64,000 nucleotides of DNA, taken from positions 248,001 to 312,000 of the forward strand of contig NZ_CP107546.1 in the NCBI RefSeq assembly GCF_025836995.1. The letters are read 5' to 3'. Source of the DNA: Microbacterium sp. M28. GTDB lineage: Bacteria; Actinomycetota; Actinomycetes; Actinomycetales; Microbacteriaceae. Below, piece after piece: positions 34,785 through 42,796 of this stretch. The notes beneath the pieces were generated by a model, which saw nothing but the letters and a program-made list of their open reading frames with translations, ran no database searches and was not told the DNA's origin. How positions within the stretch are numbered: position 1 is the first letter of the stretch; each line of letters opens with the position of its first letter. The position numbers and the translations under genes are program-made.

Positions 34785-36731
34785 TCAGCTCGTGATGCCG
34801 AGCAGCTCGAACGGGTGCGTCAGTCGCCACCACGCGCTCGGGCCTTCGATCTCGTCGGCCAGCACGACGGGAACCTCCGTCGCGTTCACCGGGCCGGTGA
34901 CGATGACGGACCCCACGGGGGCTTCGGTGTCCCTGGTCTCTCCGAGGTCGAAGGTCACCTCGGCAGTCGGTGCCGCCGTGTTCCAGAGCACGACGTTCGC
35001 ATCGGCATCCGTCACGATGTCCGAGCTCGCACCCCAGGCGGTGCTGACCTGGCCGACGACAGTGCCGGCGTCGACGGCGGGACCCTGCGCGTTCAGTTGC
35101 TCCTCGACCTGCGCGTACAGCGCCCGGCTGGCGGCGAGGCGCTCGTCGTTGTTCTTCTGACCGAGCACCGCCGCATAGATGCGGACGTCCGTGTCGCCGA
35201 CCGTGACGTCCTTGCCGCTGAGCAGGTTGTAGTCGCCGTCCAGCGAACCAGTCTTGAGGCCCACGAAACCTGGGTCGGCGAGGAGGCCGTTCGAGTTCGT
35301 GACCAGACCCGCACCGGCCAGGTCGACCGACCGGGTTCCGACGATCTCCGCGAAGACGGGATGCGCCATGGCGATCGAGGCGAGAGCGGTCAGAGACTCC
35401 GGGGAGGCGACGTTGTTCTCGTTGCGACCGGAGGGGGTGACGATGTCGATCTCGTCCAGGCCGCGGGCGGACAGCCATGCCTCGGCCGCGGCGGCGAACT
35501 CGCGGTCCGATCCCCAGATCTCCTCGGCGAGACGATCGATGTAGTTGTTGGCCGATCCCAGCAGGATGCCCTGCAGCATCTGGTACTCGGTCAGCACGCC
35601 GTCGACCGGAACATCCAGCGCCGACTGGTCATCCCGCAGGTACGACCAGTATTCGCGGGAGTCGCCGCGGTCGAACGCGAACTCCGGCCCCTGCTCGCCG
35701 GGCTGCAGCGGCATGGCGTCGAGCACCATCATCACGGAGACGACCTTGGTGATGCTGGCGATCGGGGCGGCCTCCGGCGTGGATGCCGCGGCACCGACGC
35801 CCGCGACGCTCACTCCCGCGCTCCCGGTCGCAGGCCACGTGAGCGCGGCGGCCCCGGCGGCTGCGGGCTCGACCGTGACGGCTTCGATGGTGGGCGGCAG
35901 TTCGTGCAACGGCCAGAGCAGCACGGTCGCCGTGTACGCCACACCGAGGGCGACCAGCGTCCCCAGCGGGATGAGGATGCCCGGTTGCAGGAATCCGCGC
36001 CGTGGAGCACCGACGAGCAGGTCGGGGGCGTCGTCCGTGCTCTGCGCCTCGAGCGGTGCGGCCTGGGTGGCGGCCTCAACGGCGGCCGGGTCCACCCACA
36101 GCAGTGCGGTCGGCGGCGAGTTCTCATCGGCCCAGGCGGCCTGCGGCTCCGCCTGATCATCCTGCTCCGTGAGCAGCGACGACAGCGCGGCGTCGTCCTC
36201 GGGGGGCGCGACCTCGGTCGGCACGGATGCGGCGGCCGCGGACATGGGCGGCGCGGAACCTGCGGCGACGACCACGCCGGAGTCAGAGAGCTCGGACGTG
36301 GTGGTCCCGGACGCGTCCGATGCACGTGCGCCCGGCGCAGACGGAGCGCCACGGGTATCGATCGCCTCGGCAGGCTCGCCTTCGAACGGGACGTCCGCGG
36401 ACACGTTCGTCCCGGAGCCGACTACGGCGCCGCTTCGCGCGGTGTCCGAATGGCCGGACTCGGCAGAGGCCTCCGGTTCGGATGCGTTCACGGCGGACGA
36501 ACCGGTCGTCACCGGAATCGCACGGGTGGCATCCGCGTCCTCAGTCGTACCGTCGTCGACCGCGGCGGTCTCCGCGACGATCTCGGCTTCCGAGACGACC
36601 TCGGCAGCGGCGACTTCGGAGGCCGCGGCGTCGAGGTCGGCGTCCACGACCGTCGGGATGGCCCCGGTGCGCCGTCGGTGCTCGCGACGCGTCAGGGCGC
36701 CGCCGCCGTCGGTCTGCTCATCGAGGGTCAC
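34785..36731 (-). CDS. Serine-type D-Ala-D-Ala carboxypeptidase (peptidase S11) with acidic cytoplasmic extension
   Basis: 648 aa, well above the 400 aa usual for DacA. Residues 1-250 are Ala/Ser/Asp/Glu-rich low complexity with a basic patch at the start (TRREHRRRTG). A single helix spans about 251-273 (GILIPLGTLVALGVAYTATV), and the extracytoplasmic penicillin-binding domain carries SxxK at S326-K329 (ASITKVV), SxN in LLGSANNYID and KTG at K493 (GLKTGSL). It trims the terminal D-Ala of peptidoglycan stem peptides. GTG 36731 is the only in-frame start before the upstream gap. Much of the sequence further upstream on this strand is antisense to ykoEDC and is not coding. Confidence 0.88.
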   Translation of the reverse strand: MTLDEQTDGGGALTRREHRRRTGAIPTVVDADLDAAASEVAAAEVVSEAEIVAETAAVDDGTTEDADATRAIPVTTGSSAVNASEPEASAESGHSDTARSGAVVGSGTNVSADVPFEGEPAEAIDTRGAPSAPGARASDASGTTTSELSDSGVVVAAGSAPPMSAAAASVPTEVAPPEDDAALSSLLTEQDDQAEPQAAWADENSPPTALLWVDPAAVEAATQAAPLEAQSTDDAPDLLVGAPRRGFLQPGILIPLGTLVALGVAYTATVLLWPLHELPPTIEAVTVEPAAAGAAALTWPATGSAGVSVAGVGAAASTPEAAPIASITKVVSVMMVLDAMPLQPGEQGPEFAFDRGDSREYWSYLRDDQSALDVPVDGVLTEYQMLQGILLGSANNYIDRLAEEIWGSDREFAAAAEAWLSARGLDEIDIVTPSGRNENNVASPESLTALASIAMAHPVFAEIVGTRSVDLAGAGLVTNSNGLLADPGFVGLKTGSLDGDYNLLSGKDVTVGDTDVRIYAAVLGQKNNDERLAASRALYAQVEEQLNAQGPAVDAGTVVGQVSTAWGASSDIVTDADANVVLWNTAAPTAEVTFDLGETRDTEAPVGSVIVTGPVNATEVPVVLADEIEGPSAWWRLTHPFELLGITS

Positions 36732-36797
36732 TTGAATACGGTACCGAACCCGTATGTGACAACGCCGCATTGGCCGAGGAGTAAGATCGACCCCACA

Positions 36798-36888
36798 ACC
36801 CACGGGAGTCCGGCGAGCCGGGCTGAGAGGAAGCGATCCGCGCTTCGACCGTCGAACCTGATCCGGATCATGCCGGCGCAGGGAGGAG
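36798..36888 (+). promoter_or_regulatory. TPP riboswitch (THI element)
   Basis: The conserved segments appear in order: ACGGGAGTCCGG, GGGCTGAGAGGAAGC, GACCGTCGAACCTGATC, CGGATCATGCCGGCGCAGGG. The element ends in GGGAGGAG, which is also the ribosome binding site of the first gene (ATG 36894), so thiamine pyrophosphate binding should hide it and stop translation. A -10-like TAAGAT at 36782-36787 lies just upstream. Confidence 0.93.
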
Positions 36889-36893
36889 AACAG

Positions 36894-37559
36894 ATGAGCA
36901 CGTCCACGTCCGCATCCGCTTCCCACGAAGCGAAGAATGCCGCCACCACCCCCGCATCCGCTGCGACCAGCCCGCACCGCTGGCGGGTCGTCGACATCGT
37001 CGTCGCCGCCGTCCTCGGCGTCGCGGTCGGTCTGCTGTTCTGGGGATGGAACATCATCGGCGGGGCCTGGTTCGGCGCCGCCGACGCGCTGACCCCTGGC
37101 CTCGGCGGCATCGCCGTCGGCATCTGGCTGATCGGCGGCGTCATCGGCGGGCTCGTGATCCGCAAGCCCGGCGCGGCCTTCGTCGTCGAGGTCGTCGCGG
37201 CGATCGTCTCGATGCTGATCGGCAACGTGTGGGGCGTCTCCACCGTGCTGTCGGGTATCGTCCAGGGGCTGGGAGCCGAGCTGATCTTCGCACTGTTCTT
37301 CTACCGCCGCTTCGGCATCGTGGTCGCGATGCTCGCCGGCGTCGGTGCCGCGGCAGCCGCATGGGTGTTCGAGCTGTTCTACGGCAGCTCGCCGAACATC
37401 CTGAAGTCGCTCGAGTTCAACGCGATCTACCTCACCACTCTCGTGATCTCGGGGGCGATCCTCGCCGGCGTGGTCGGGTGGCTGCTCGTCCGAGCCCTCG
37501 CCGTCACGGGGGCGCTGAACAGATTCGCGGCCGGGCGAGAGCTCGTCCGCGAGGTCTGA
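36894..37559 (+). CDS. ykoE: ECF transporter S component, YkoE family (HMP/thiamine)
   Basis: 221 aa. After a 30-residue Ser/Ala/Thr-rich N-terminus there are five to six membrane helices (DIVVAAVLGVAVGLLFWGWN, then GLGGIAVGIWLIGGVIGG, RFGIVVAMLAGVGAAAAAWV, YLTTLVISGAILAGVVGW). The layout is that of YkoE, the substrate-binding component for the thiamine precursor hydroxymethylpyrimidine. The TPP riboswitch directly upstream and the ATPase and T-component genes behind it confirm the assignment. Confidence 0.92.
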   Translation: MSTSTSASASHEAKNAATTPASAATSPHRWRVVDIVVAAVLGVAVGLLFWGWNIIGGAWFGAADALTPGLGGIAVGIWLIGGVIGGLVIRKPGAAFVVEVVAAIVSMLIGNVWGVSTVLSGIVQGLGAELIFALFFYRRFGIVVAMLAGVGAAAAAWVFELFYGSSPNILKSLEFNAIYLTTLVISGAILAGVVGWLLVRALAVTGALNRFAAGRELVREV

Positions 37560-37566
37560 GCTGAGT

Positions 37567-39018
37567 ATGAACGCCCCCGCCCGCGTCCAGGCCGAGGGCT
37601 GGGGCTGGAAGTACGCGGGCCGCAGGCGTCCGGCCGTCAGCGACGTCACGTTCACGATCGAACCGGGCGAGCGTGTGCTGCTGCTCGGCGCGTCCGGTGC
37701 GGGCAAGTCGACGCTGCTCGCCGGTCTCGCCGGCGTGCTCGGCGACGCCGACGAGGGGCAGCGCACCGGGTCCCTGCGGATCGACGGCGCGGCCCCCGAA
37801 TCCGCTCGGGGCCGCACGGGGCTGGTTCTGCAGGACCCGGACGCCGGAGTGGTGCTGTCCAAGGTCGGCGACGACGTCGCGTTCGGATGCGAGAACCTCG
37901 GTGTGCCGGCATCCGAGATTCCCGGCCGCGTTGCCGAGGCTCTGGAGGCGACCGGACTCATCGTCCCGCTGACCCGCGCGACCAAGGCGTTGTCGGGCGG
38001 GCAGAAGCAGAGGCTCGTGCTGGCCGGCGCGCTCGCGATGCGCCCCGGGCTGCTGCTGCTGGACGAGCCCACGGCCAACCTGGACCCCGCCGGTGTCCGC
38101 GAGGTGCGCGCGAGCGTCGAGCGCGCGGTGGACTCGACCGGAGCGACGCTCATCGTGGTCGAGCACCGCACTCCGGTGTGGGCGGATCTGATGACCCGCG
38201 TCATCGTGCTCGCCGCCGACGGCGGTCTGCTCGCCGACGGGTCGCCGTCTCGTGTCTTCGCGGAGCACGGGGCGGCGCTGGCCGATGCCGGCGTGTGGGT
38301 TCCGGATGCCGAGATCCACCTGCCCGAGCTCGACGCCGCCACCGGGGCGGCGGTCCTCTCGGCATCCGATCTCGCGGTCGCTCGGGAGCCGCGCACGATC
38401 GTCCAGGCCGGCCTGGACGTGCAGATCCCTCGGGGCAGCGCGACGGTCGTCTCGGGGCCCAACGGCGTGGGCAAGTCGACGCTGGCGCTCACACTGGCGG
38501 GCCTCATCCCGGAGCGTTCCGGTGAGGTGATCGCGGCAGCGGACCTCGCGGGTCGTTCCGGCCGTCGGCCGTTCCGATGGTCGTCGCGCGAACTGCTGAC
38601 CCGTATCGGCACGGTGTTCCAGGAGCCGGAGCACCAGTTCCTGACCCAGACGCTGCGTGACGAGCTGGCGGTCGGGCCGAAGGCCCTCGGCTGGGACCGG
38701 GCCAGGACGGATGCCGTCGTCGACGCCTTGCTCGACCGGCTGGGACTCGCCCCGCTCGCGCTCGCCAGCCCGTTCACGCTGTCCGGCGGTCAGAAGCGCC
38801 GGCTCTCCGTGGCCACGGTGCTCGCGGCATCCCCCGAGGTGATCGTGCTCGACGAGCCGACGTTCGGACAGGATCGCCGTGGGTGGATCTCGCTCGTCGC
38901 GCTCCTGCAGGAGGAGATCGCCCGCGGTCGTACGATCGTGGCCGTCACGCACGACGAAGGCGTGATCCGCCACCTCGGCGGACACCGCATCGCTCTGGAG
39001 AGCCGGGTGAACGCATGA
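37567..39018 (+). CDS. ykoD: ECF transporter double ATPase, YkoD family
   Basis: 483 aa with two fused ABC ATPase domains. Domain 1 has GASGAGKST at 41-49, LSGGQKQRL and LLLLDEPTANLDP. Domain 2 has GPNGVGKST near 297, LSGGQKRRL and VIVLDEPTFGQD. It powers uptake through YkoE and YkoC. It starts 7 bp after ykoE and overlaps ykoC (ATGA). Confidence 0.95.
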   Translation: MNAPARVQAEGWGWKYAGRRRPAVSDVTFTIEPGERVLLLGASGAGKSTLLAGLAGVLGDADEGQRTGSLRIDGAAPESARGRTGLVLQDPDAGVVLSKVGDDVAFGCENLGVPASEIPGRVAEALEATGLIVPLTRATKALSGGQKQRLVLAGALAMRPGLLLLDEPTANLDPAGVREVRASVERAVDSTGATLIVVEHRTPVWADLMTRVIVLAADGGLLADGSPSRVFAEHGAALADAGVWVPDAEIHLPELDAATGAAVLSASDLAVAREPRTIVQAGLDVQIPRGSATVVSGPNGVGKSTLALTLAGLIPERSGEVIAAADLAGRSGRRPFRWSSRELLTRIGTVFQEPEHQFLTQTLRDELAVGPKALGWDRARTDAVVDALLDRLGLAPLALASPFTLSGGQKRRLSVATVLAASPEVIVLDEPTFGQDRRGWISLVALLQEEIARGRTIVAVTHDEGVIRHLGGHRIALESRVNA

Positions 39019-39794
39019 GCGCCGTCGAGGTCGAACGGACGACTTGGCTCGACGGCGTGAACCCGGTGACGAAGGTCGTGCTCGCACTCGTGCTGTCGAT
39101 CCCGCTGTTCGCATCGATCGACGTGACCAGCGCCCTCGTCGCGATCTCGCTGCAGTTGCTGTGCCTTCCACTCACCGGCCTGAGCGTCGGTACGGTGCTG
39201 AAGCGCCTGCTCCCGATCGTGATCTTCGCTCCGATCGCGGGGCTCAGCATGCTCCTCTACGCCGAGCCGGCGGGCCGGATCTACTGGAGCTTCGGGTTCG
39301 TCACGATCAGCGACGACTCGATCTCGCTCGCGATCGCCGTGAGCCTGCGCGTCCTCGCCCTCGGCCTGCCGACGATCCTGCTGTTCGGTCGGACCGACCC
39401 GACCGAGCTCGCCGACGCCCTCGCCCAGGTCGCCAGGCTGCCGAGCCGGTTCGTGCTCGGCATCCTGGCCGGAACCCGGATGCTGGGGCTCTTCCTCGAC
39501 GACTGGCGCACGATGGGCCTCGCCCGTCGGGCACGTGGCGTCGGTGACACCGGCGCTCTGCGGAGGTTCTTCTCGATGGCGTTCGTGCTGCTGGTGTTCG
39601 CGGTGCGCCGCGGAACCAAGCTCGCCATGGCGATGGAGGCCCGCGGCTTCGGGTCCGGCATCGAGCGGACCTGGTCGCGGACGTCGCGCCTGCACCCCCG
39701 GGACGCCGTCGCCCTCACCGGCGGGTTCGCGATCATGGCGGTGTCGATCGCGGCGGCGGTCGCGGTCGGCTCGTTCCGGTTCGTGTGGAGCTGA
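39015..39794 (+). CDS. ykoC: ECF transporter T component, YkoC family
   Basis: 259 aa membrane protein. Helices start with NPVTKVVLALVLSIPLFASID. The coupling-helix motif appears as the Ala-Arg-Gly of LARRARGVGDTG and MAMEARGFGSG, which contact the ATPase. It completes the riboswitch-controlled ykoEDC operon. Its stop and that of the convergent kinase gene lie within the palindrome GCTGAGTCAGC (39790-39800). Confidence 0.93.
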   Translation: MSAVEVERTTWLDGVNPVTKVVLALVLSIPLFASIDVTSALVAISLQLLCLPLTGLSVGTVLKRLLPIVIFAPIAGLSMLLYAEPAGRIYWSFGFVTISDDSISLAIAVSLRVLALGLPTILLFGRTDPTELADALAQVARLPSRFVLGILAGTRMLGLFLDDWRTMGLARRARGVGDTGALRRFFSMAFVLLVFAVRRGTKLAMAMEARGFGSGIERTWSRTSRLHPRDAVALTGGFAIMAVSIAAAVAVGSFRFVWS

Positions 39795-39795
39795 G

Positions 39796-40521
39796 TCAGC
39801 CCGCGTTCCACAGATCCCGGTAGTAGGCCAGCCGTTCGCGGTCGGGCTCGACGCCGTACGCCTCGATGAGGGCGTCCTCCCATCCGGCGCCGACGTTCCA
39901 CTCCGTGCTCATCGACGCCACGGCGATGTCCGCCCAGCGGTCGCCGACGCCGAGTGCTGCCAGGTCGACGTGGGCGATGGGTCGCCCTGCGTCGTCGAGC
40001 AGAGTGTTGGGCATGCAGGCATCGCCGTGGCACACGACGAGCCGGTCGATCTCCGGGGCATCGCGCAGGGCATCCGGGAGGCGGATGCCTCGCCGCTCCG
40101 CGTTCGCGAAGCGGCTCGCGACGCTCCACTCCCACGGGCACTCGTCGACGGGGAGCGCGTCGTGCAGCATCCGGAGTCCTTCGCCGACGGCCCGGACGGC
40201 CGCGGCCGGTTCGGCGATCCAGAGTGGATCGACGGCGCTCCGGCCCGTGATGGCTGCGGTGACGAGCCACTCGTGGTCGGCATCCTGCCCCTGCTCCAGC
40301 ACCGCGGGCACCCGTGCCCAGCGACGGGCCCATCGCATCCGCTCCGCCTCGTCGCGCATGTTGGCCTCGACGTCGTGCGGGCCCCACTTGATGTAGCGGT
40401 CGTCGTCCGTGCGGAACGTGAGGCCTCCGATGCCGTTCTCCCACACCGGGGTGAGGGCGGCGCCGTCCGCGAGCTCGCGCACGCGCTCCGGCACAGGGAT
40501 CGACGCGGCCGGGATGGTCAT
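39796..40521 (-). CDS. Aminoglycoside phosphotransferase-like kinase (APH family)
   Basis: 241 aa, slightly shorter than APH(3') enzymes. The Brenner motif VVCHGDACMPNTLLDD gives the catalytic Asp and Asn, and the second Asp follows in HVDLAALGVGDRWADIA. GLTFRTDDDRYIKWGP carries the ATP-binding Lys. ATG 40521 follows AAAGGA at 7 nt. It has the fold of antibiotic-modifying kinases, but many chromosomal relatives phosphorylate other small molecules, so resistance should not be assumed. Confidence 0.8.
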   Translation of the reverse strand: MTIPAASIPVPERVRELADGAALTPVWENGIGGLTFRTDDDRYIKWGPHDVEANMRDEAERMRWARRWARVPAVLEQGQDADHEWLVTAAITGRSAVDPLWIAEPAAAVRAVGEGLRMLHDALPVDECPWEWSVASRFANAERRGIRLPDALRDAPEIDRLVVCHGDACMPNTLLDDAGRPIAHVDLAALGVGDRWADIAVASMSTEWNVGAGWEDALIEAYGVEPDRERLAYYRDLWNAG

Positions 40522-40540
40522 GCGGGGTCCTTTCCACGTT

Positions 40541-40579
40541 CGCAACTCCTCATCGATGCTCGCACATCACGGAGTTGCG
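40541..40579. repeat. Inverted repeat CGCAACTCC / GGAGTTGCG
   Basis: The 9-bp arms at 40541-40549 and 40571-40579 are perfect and 21 bp apart. A third GAGGAGTTG copy follows at 40620-40628. The element lies between DUF488 and the kinase gene, both on the minus strand, and could end DUF488 transcription or bind a regulator. Confidence 0.5.
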
Positions 40580-40643
40580 GGCCGGAAAGCGTTTCGCCGG
40601 AGCACGCACCTCACATTCTGAGGAGTTGTGAACCAGCGCGGTC

Positions 40644-41003
40644 TCACACCAGGTCGCGCAGCGCCTCCTCGAGCACGATCGCGTGATTGCGGTGCGGATC
40701 GTGAGCCGCGTACACCAGCGTGACCGTCGGGTGCGGGCGCAGCCGTTCGGCGAGCTCGGCGAGAGCGGGCGCCGACTCGTGAGCGAGCTCTGCCCGGTAC
40801 CGATCGGCGTAGGCGTCCCAGTCATCCGCCGCTGCGGCATGCCAGGCCTTGCGCAACTCGGGGCTGGGCGCGGTGTCCTTCGCCCAGAGATCGACCGCCG
40901 CTCGGTCCTTGGAGAGGCCACGCGGCCAGAGTCGATCGACGAGCACGCGGAACCCGTCGGACGGATCGGCGGTGTCGTAGGCTCGCTTGCGACGCAGTTC
41001 CAT
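40644..41003 (-). CDS. DUF488 family protein
   Basis: 119 aa. The family signature is strong: KRAYDTADPSDGFRVLVDRLWPRGLSKDRA near the N-terminus, LWAKDTAPSPELRKAW in the middle, and a Rossmann-like end, VTLVYAAHDPHRNHAIVLEEAL. DUF488 proteins are small cytosolic proteins of unknown activity. Divergent from the SDR gene at 41101. Confidence 0.85.
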   Translation of the reverse strand: MELRRKRAYDTADPSDGFRVLVDRLWPRGLSKDRAAVDLWAKDTAPSPELRKAWHAAAADDWDAYADRYRAELAHESAPALAELAERLRPHPTVTLVYAAHDPHRNHAIVLEEALRDLV

Positions 41004-41100
41004 GGCTCCAGCCAACACCCGCCGGCCGCCTCCCGCCAGCGTGAGACTCGGAACCGCGTAAGCTGGAACTGAGTTGCACGATCGTTCGAAGGAGAACAGC

Positions 41101-41862
41101 ATGCAGATCCAGGGATCGGGCGCCCTCATCACGGGCGGCGCTTCCGGACTCGGCCTCGCCACGGCGCGCGCGCTCGCCGCCGCCGGTGCCCACGTCACCC
41201 TGCTCGACCTGCCGGGCTCGGCCGGTGCCGCGCTCGCCGCCGAGATGGGCGGTGCCTTCGCCCCCGGCGACGTGACCAGCCCCGCGGATGCCGCCGCGGC
41301 CGTCGTCGCCGCGAACACCGAGGCTCCGCTGCGCATCGTGGTGAACTGCGCCGGCATCGCCCCTCCGGCGAAGGTGCTGGACCGTGACGGCGAACCGGGT
41401 TCGCTGGAGGACTTCGAGCGGATCATCCGGATCAACCTCGTCGGAACGTACAACGTGCTGTCGCAGGCCGCCGCTGTCATCGCGAAGCAGGAGCCGACCG
41501 CCTCGGGCGACCGCGGCGTCATCGTCAACACCGCGAGTGTCGCGGCCTTCGACGGGCAGATCGGCCAGCCCGCGTACTCGGCCTCCAAGGGCGGCGTGCA
41601 CGCGATGACGCTTCCGGTGGCGCGCGAGCTCGCGCGCCACGGCATCCGGGTGTGCACGATCGCGCCAGGGATCATGGAGACGCCGATGCTGGCCGGTCTC
41701 CCCGAGGCCGCGCAGGCTTCCCTCGGCGAGCAGGTGCCGCACCCGGCCCGGCTCGGACGCCCTGCCGAGTACGCCGCCCTCGTCCAGCACATCGTCGAGA
41801 ACGACTATCTGAACGGTGAGACCATCCGCCTCGACGGCGCCATCCGGATGGCGCCGAAGTAG
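41101..41862 (+). CDS. SDR-family 3-hydroxyacyl-CoA dehydrogenase (type II-like)
   Basis: 253 aa classical SDR. It has TGGASGLGLATARALAAAG for NAD(P), VVNCAGIAPP, the catalytic Ser in NTASVAAFDG and the YxxxK in YSASKGGVHAM. The segment IGQPAYSASKGG and IAPGIMETPML match HSD17B10-type enzymes that oxidise 3-hydroxyacyl-CoAs. GAAGGAG precedes ATG 41101. A second SDR follows 87 bp later, so the two may work in one fatty-acid or branched-chain route. Confidence 0.85.
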   Translation: MQIQGSGALITGGASGLGLATARALAAAGAHVTLLDLPGSAGAALAAEMGGAFAPGDVTSPADAAAAVVAANTEAPLRIVVNCAGIAPPAKVLDRDGEPGSLEDFERIIRINLVGTYNVLSQAAAVIAKQEPTASGDRGVIVNTASVAAFDGQIGQPAYSASKGGVHAMTLPVARELARHGIRVCTIAPGIMETPMLAGLPEAAQASLGEQVPHPARLGRPAEYAALVQHIVENDYLNGETIRLDGAIRMAPK

Positions 41863-41874
41863 CATTCCCCGGGT

Positions 41875-41916
41875 TCGAGCAGCGATGTCTGCTCGAGTTC
41901 GGCCGGATTCGAGCAG
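41875..41916. repeat. TCGAGCAG repeat cluster
   Basis: TCGAGCAG (41875-41882) and CTGCTCGA (41889-41896) form a perfect 8-bp inverted repeat with a 6-nt loop. A direct TTCGAGCAG copy follows at 41908-41916, and GATTCGAAC at 41924-41932 is a partial fourth. It lies between two same-strand SDR genes. It may be a terminator for the first gene or an operator for the second. Confidence 0.45.
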
Positions 41917-41949
41917 ACAGAGCGATTCGAACAAGGATCTAGGAGAACC

Positions 41950-42780
41950 ATGACGCTGGCAGGAAAGACCATCCTGATGTCGGGCGGCAGCCGCGGCATC
42001 GGCCTCGCGATCGCCCTCCGGGCCGCACGGGACGGCGCGAACATCGCGATGCTCGCCAAGACCGACACCCCGCATCCGAAGCTCGAGGGCACGATCCACA
42101 CCGCGGCCGAGCAGATCCGCGCCGCCGGCGGCAACGCCCTGCCGATCGTCGGGGACGTGCGCGAGGACGACGACATCACCGAGGCCGTGCTCAAGACGGT
42201 GGGCGAGTTCGGCGGAATCGACATCGTCCTCAACAACGCCAGCGTGATCGACCTGTCCCGCTCGCTCGATCTCGGGGCGAAGAAGTACGACCTCATGCAG
42301 GACGTCAACGTCCGCGGGACGTTCATGCTGTCCCGCGCGGCGATCCCGCAGCTGAAGGATGCCGAGAACCCGCACATCCTGTCGCTGTCTCCACCGCTGA
42401 ACCCGACCCCGAAGTGGCTCGGAGCGCACACCGGCTACTCGCTGGCGAAGTTCGGGATGACGATGGTGACGCTCGGGCTCGCGGCCGAGTTCGCCAGGGA
42501 CGGGATCGCGGCGAACACCCTCTGGCCGCGAACCACGATCGCGACCGCCGCGGTGCAGAATCTCCTCGGCGGCGACAAGGTCATGGCGGCCAGCCGCACC
42601 GCCGACATCTACGCGGATGCCGCGTACGCGGTGCTGACCAAGCCGGCGCGCGACTGCACCGGACAGAGTCTGATCGTCGAGGACGTGCTCGAGGCGGACG
42701 GTGTCACGGACTTCTCCGGCTACGCGGCGATCCCCGGCACCCCGGACAGCGCGCTGTTCCCGGACATCTTCCTCGACTGA
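41950..42780 (+). CDS. SDR-family oxidoreductase, HSDL2-like
   Basis: 276 aa. The N-terminus MSGGSRGIGLAIALRAARDG is the cofactor site, followed by LAKTDTPHPKLEGTIHTAAE and DIVLNNASVIDLS. The usual Ser is in LSLSPPLNPTP and YxxxK is YSLAKFGMTMV. The TDTPHPKLEGTI and SPPLN segments are typical of hydroxysteroid-dehydrogenase-like 2 proteins, linked to lipid metabolism. Substrate unknown. Confidence 0.85.
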   Translation: MTLAGKTILMSGGSRGIGLAIALRAARDGANIAMLAKTDTPHPKLEGTIHTAAEQIRAAGGNALPIVGDVREDDDITEAVLKTVGEFGGIDIVLNNASVIDLSRSLDLGAKKYDLMQDVNVRGTFMLSRAAIPQLKDAENPHILSLSPPLNPTPKWLGAHTGYSLAKFGMTMVTLGLAAEFARDGIAANTLWPRTTIATAAVQNLLGGDKVMAASRTADIYADAAYAVLTKPARDCTGQSLIVEDVLEADGVTDFSGYAAIPGTPDSALFPDIFLD

Positions 42781-42796
42781 CTGACGCGGGCGTCAG
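42781..42796. terminator. Short hairpin between convergent genes
   Basis: CTGACG-CGGG-CGTCAG begins at the base after the SDR stop and includes the stop of the convergent TauE/SafE gene. It could act in both directions. Confidence 0.4.

Noticed and set aside
36732..38777. Long minus-strand open frame continuing upstream of the carboxypeptidase
   Set aside because: It is antisense to ykoE and ykoD, has no family motifs, and the TPP riboswitch region intervenes.
39796..40521. Acquired aminoglycoside resistance gene
   Set aside because: There is no mobile element, codon use matches the neighbours, and the closest motifs fit chromosomal APH-fold kinases of unknown substrate.
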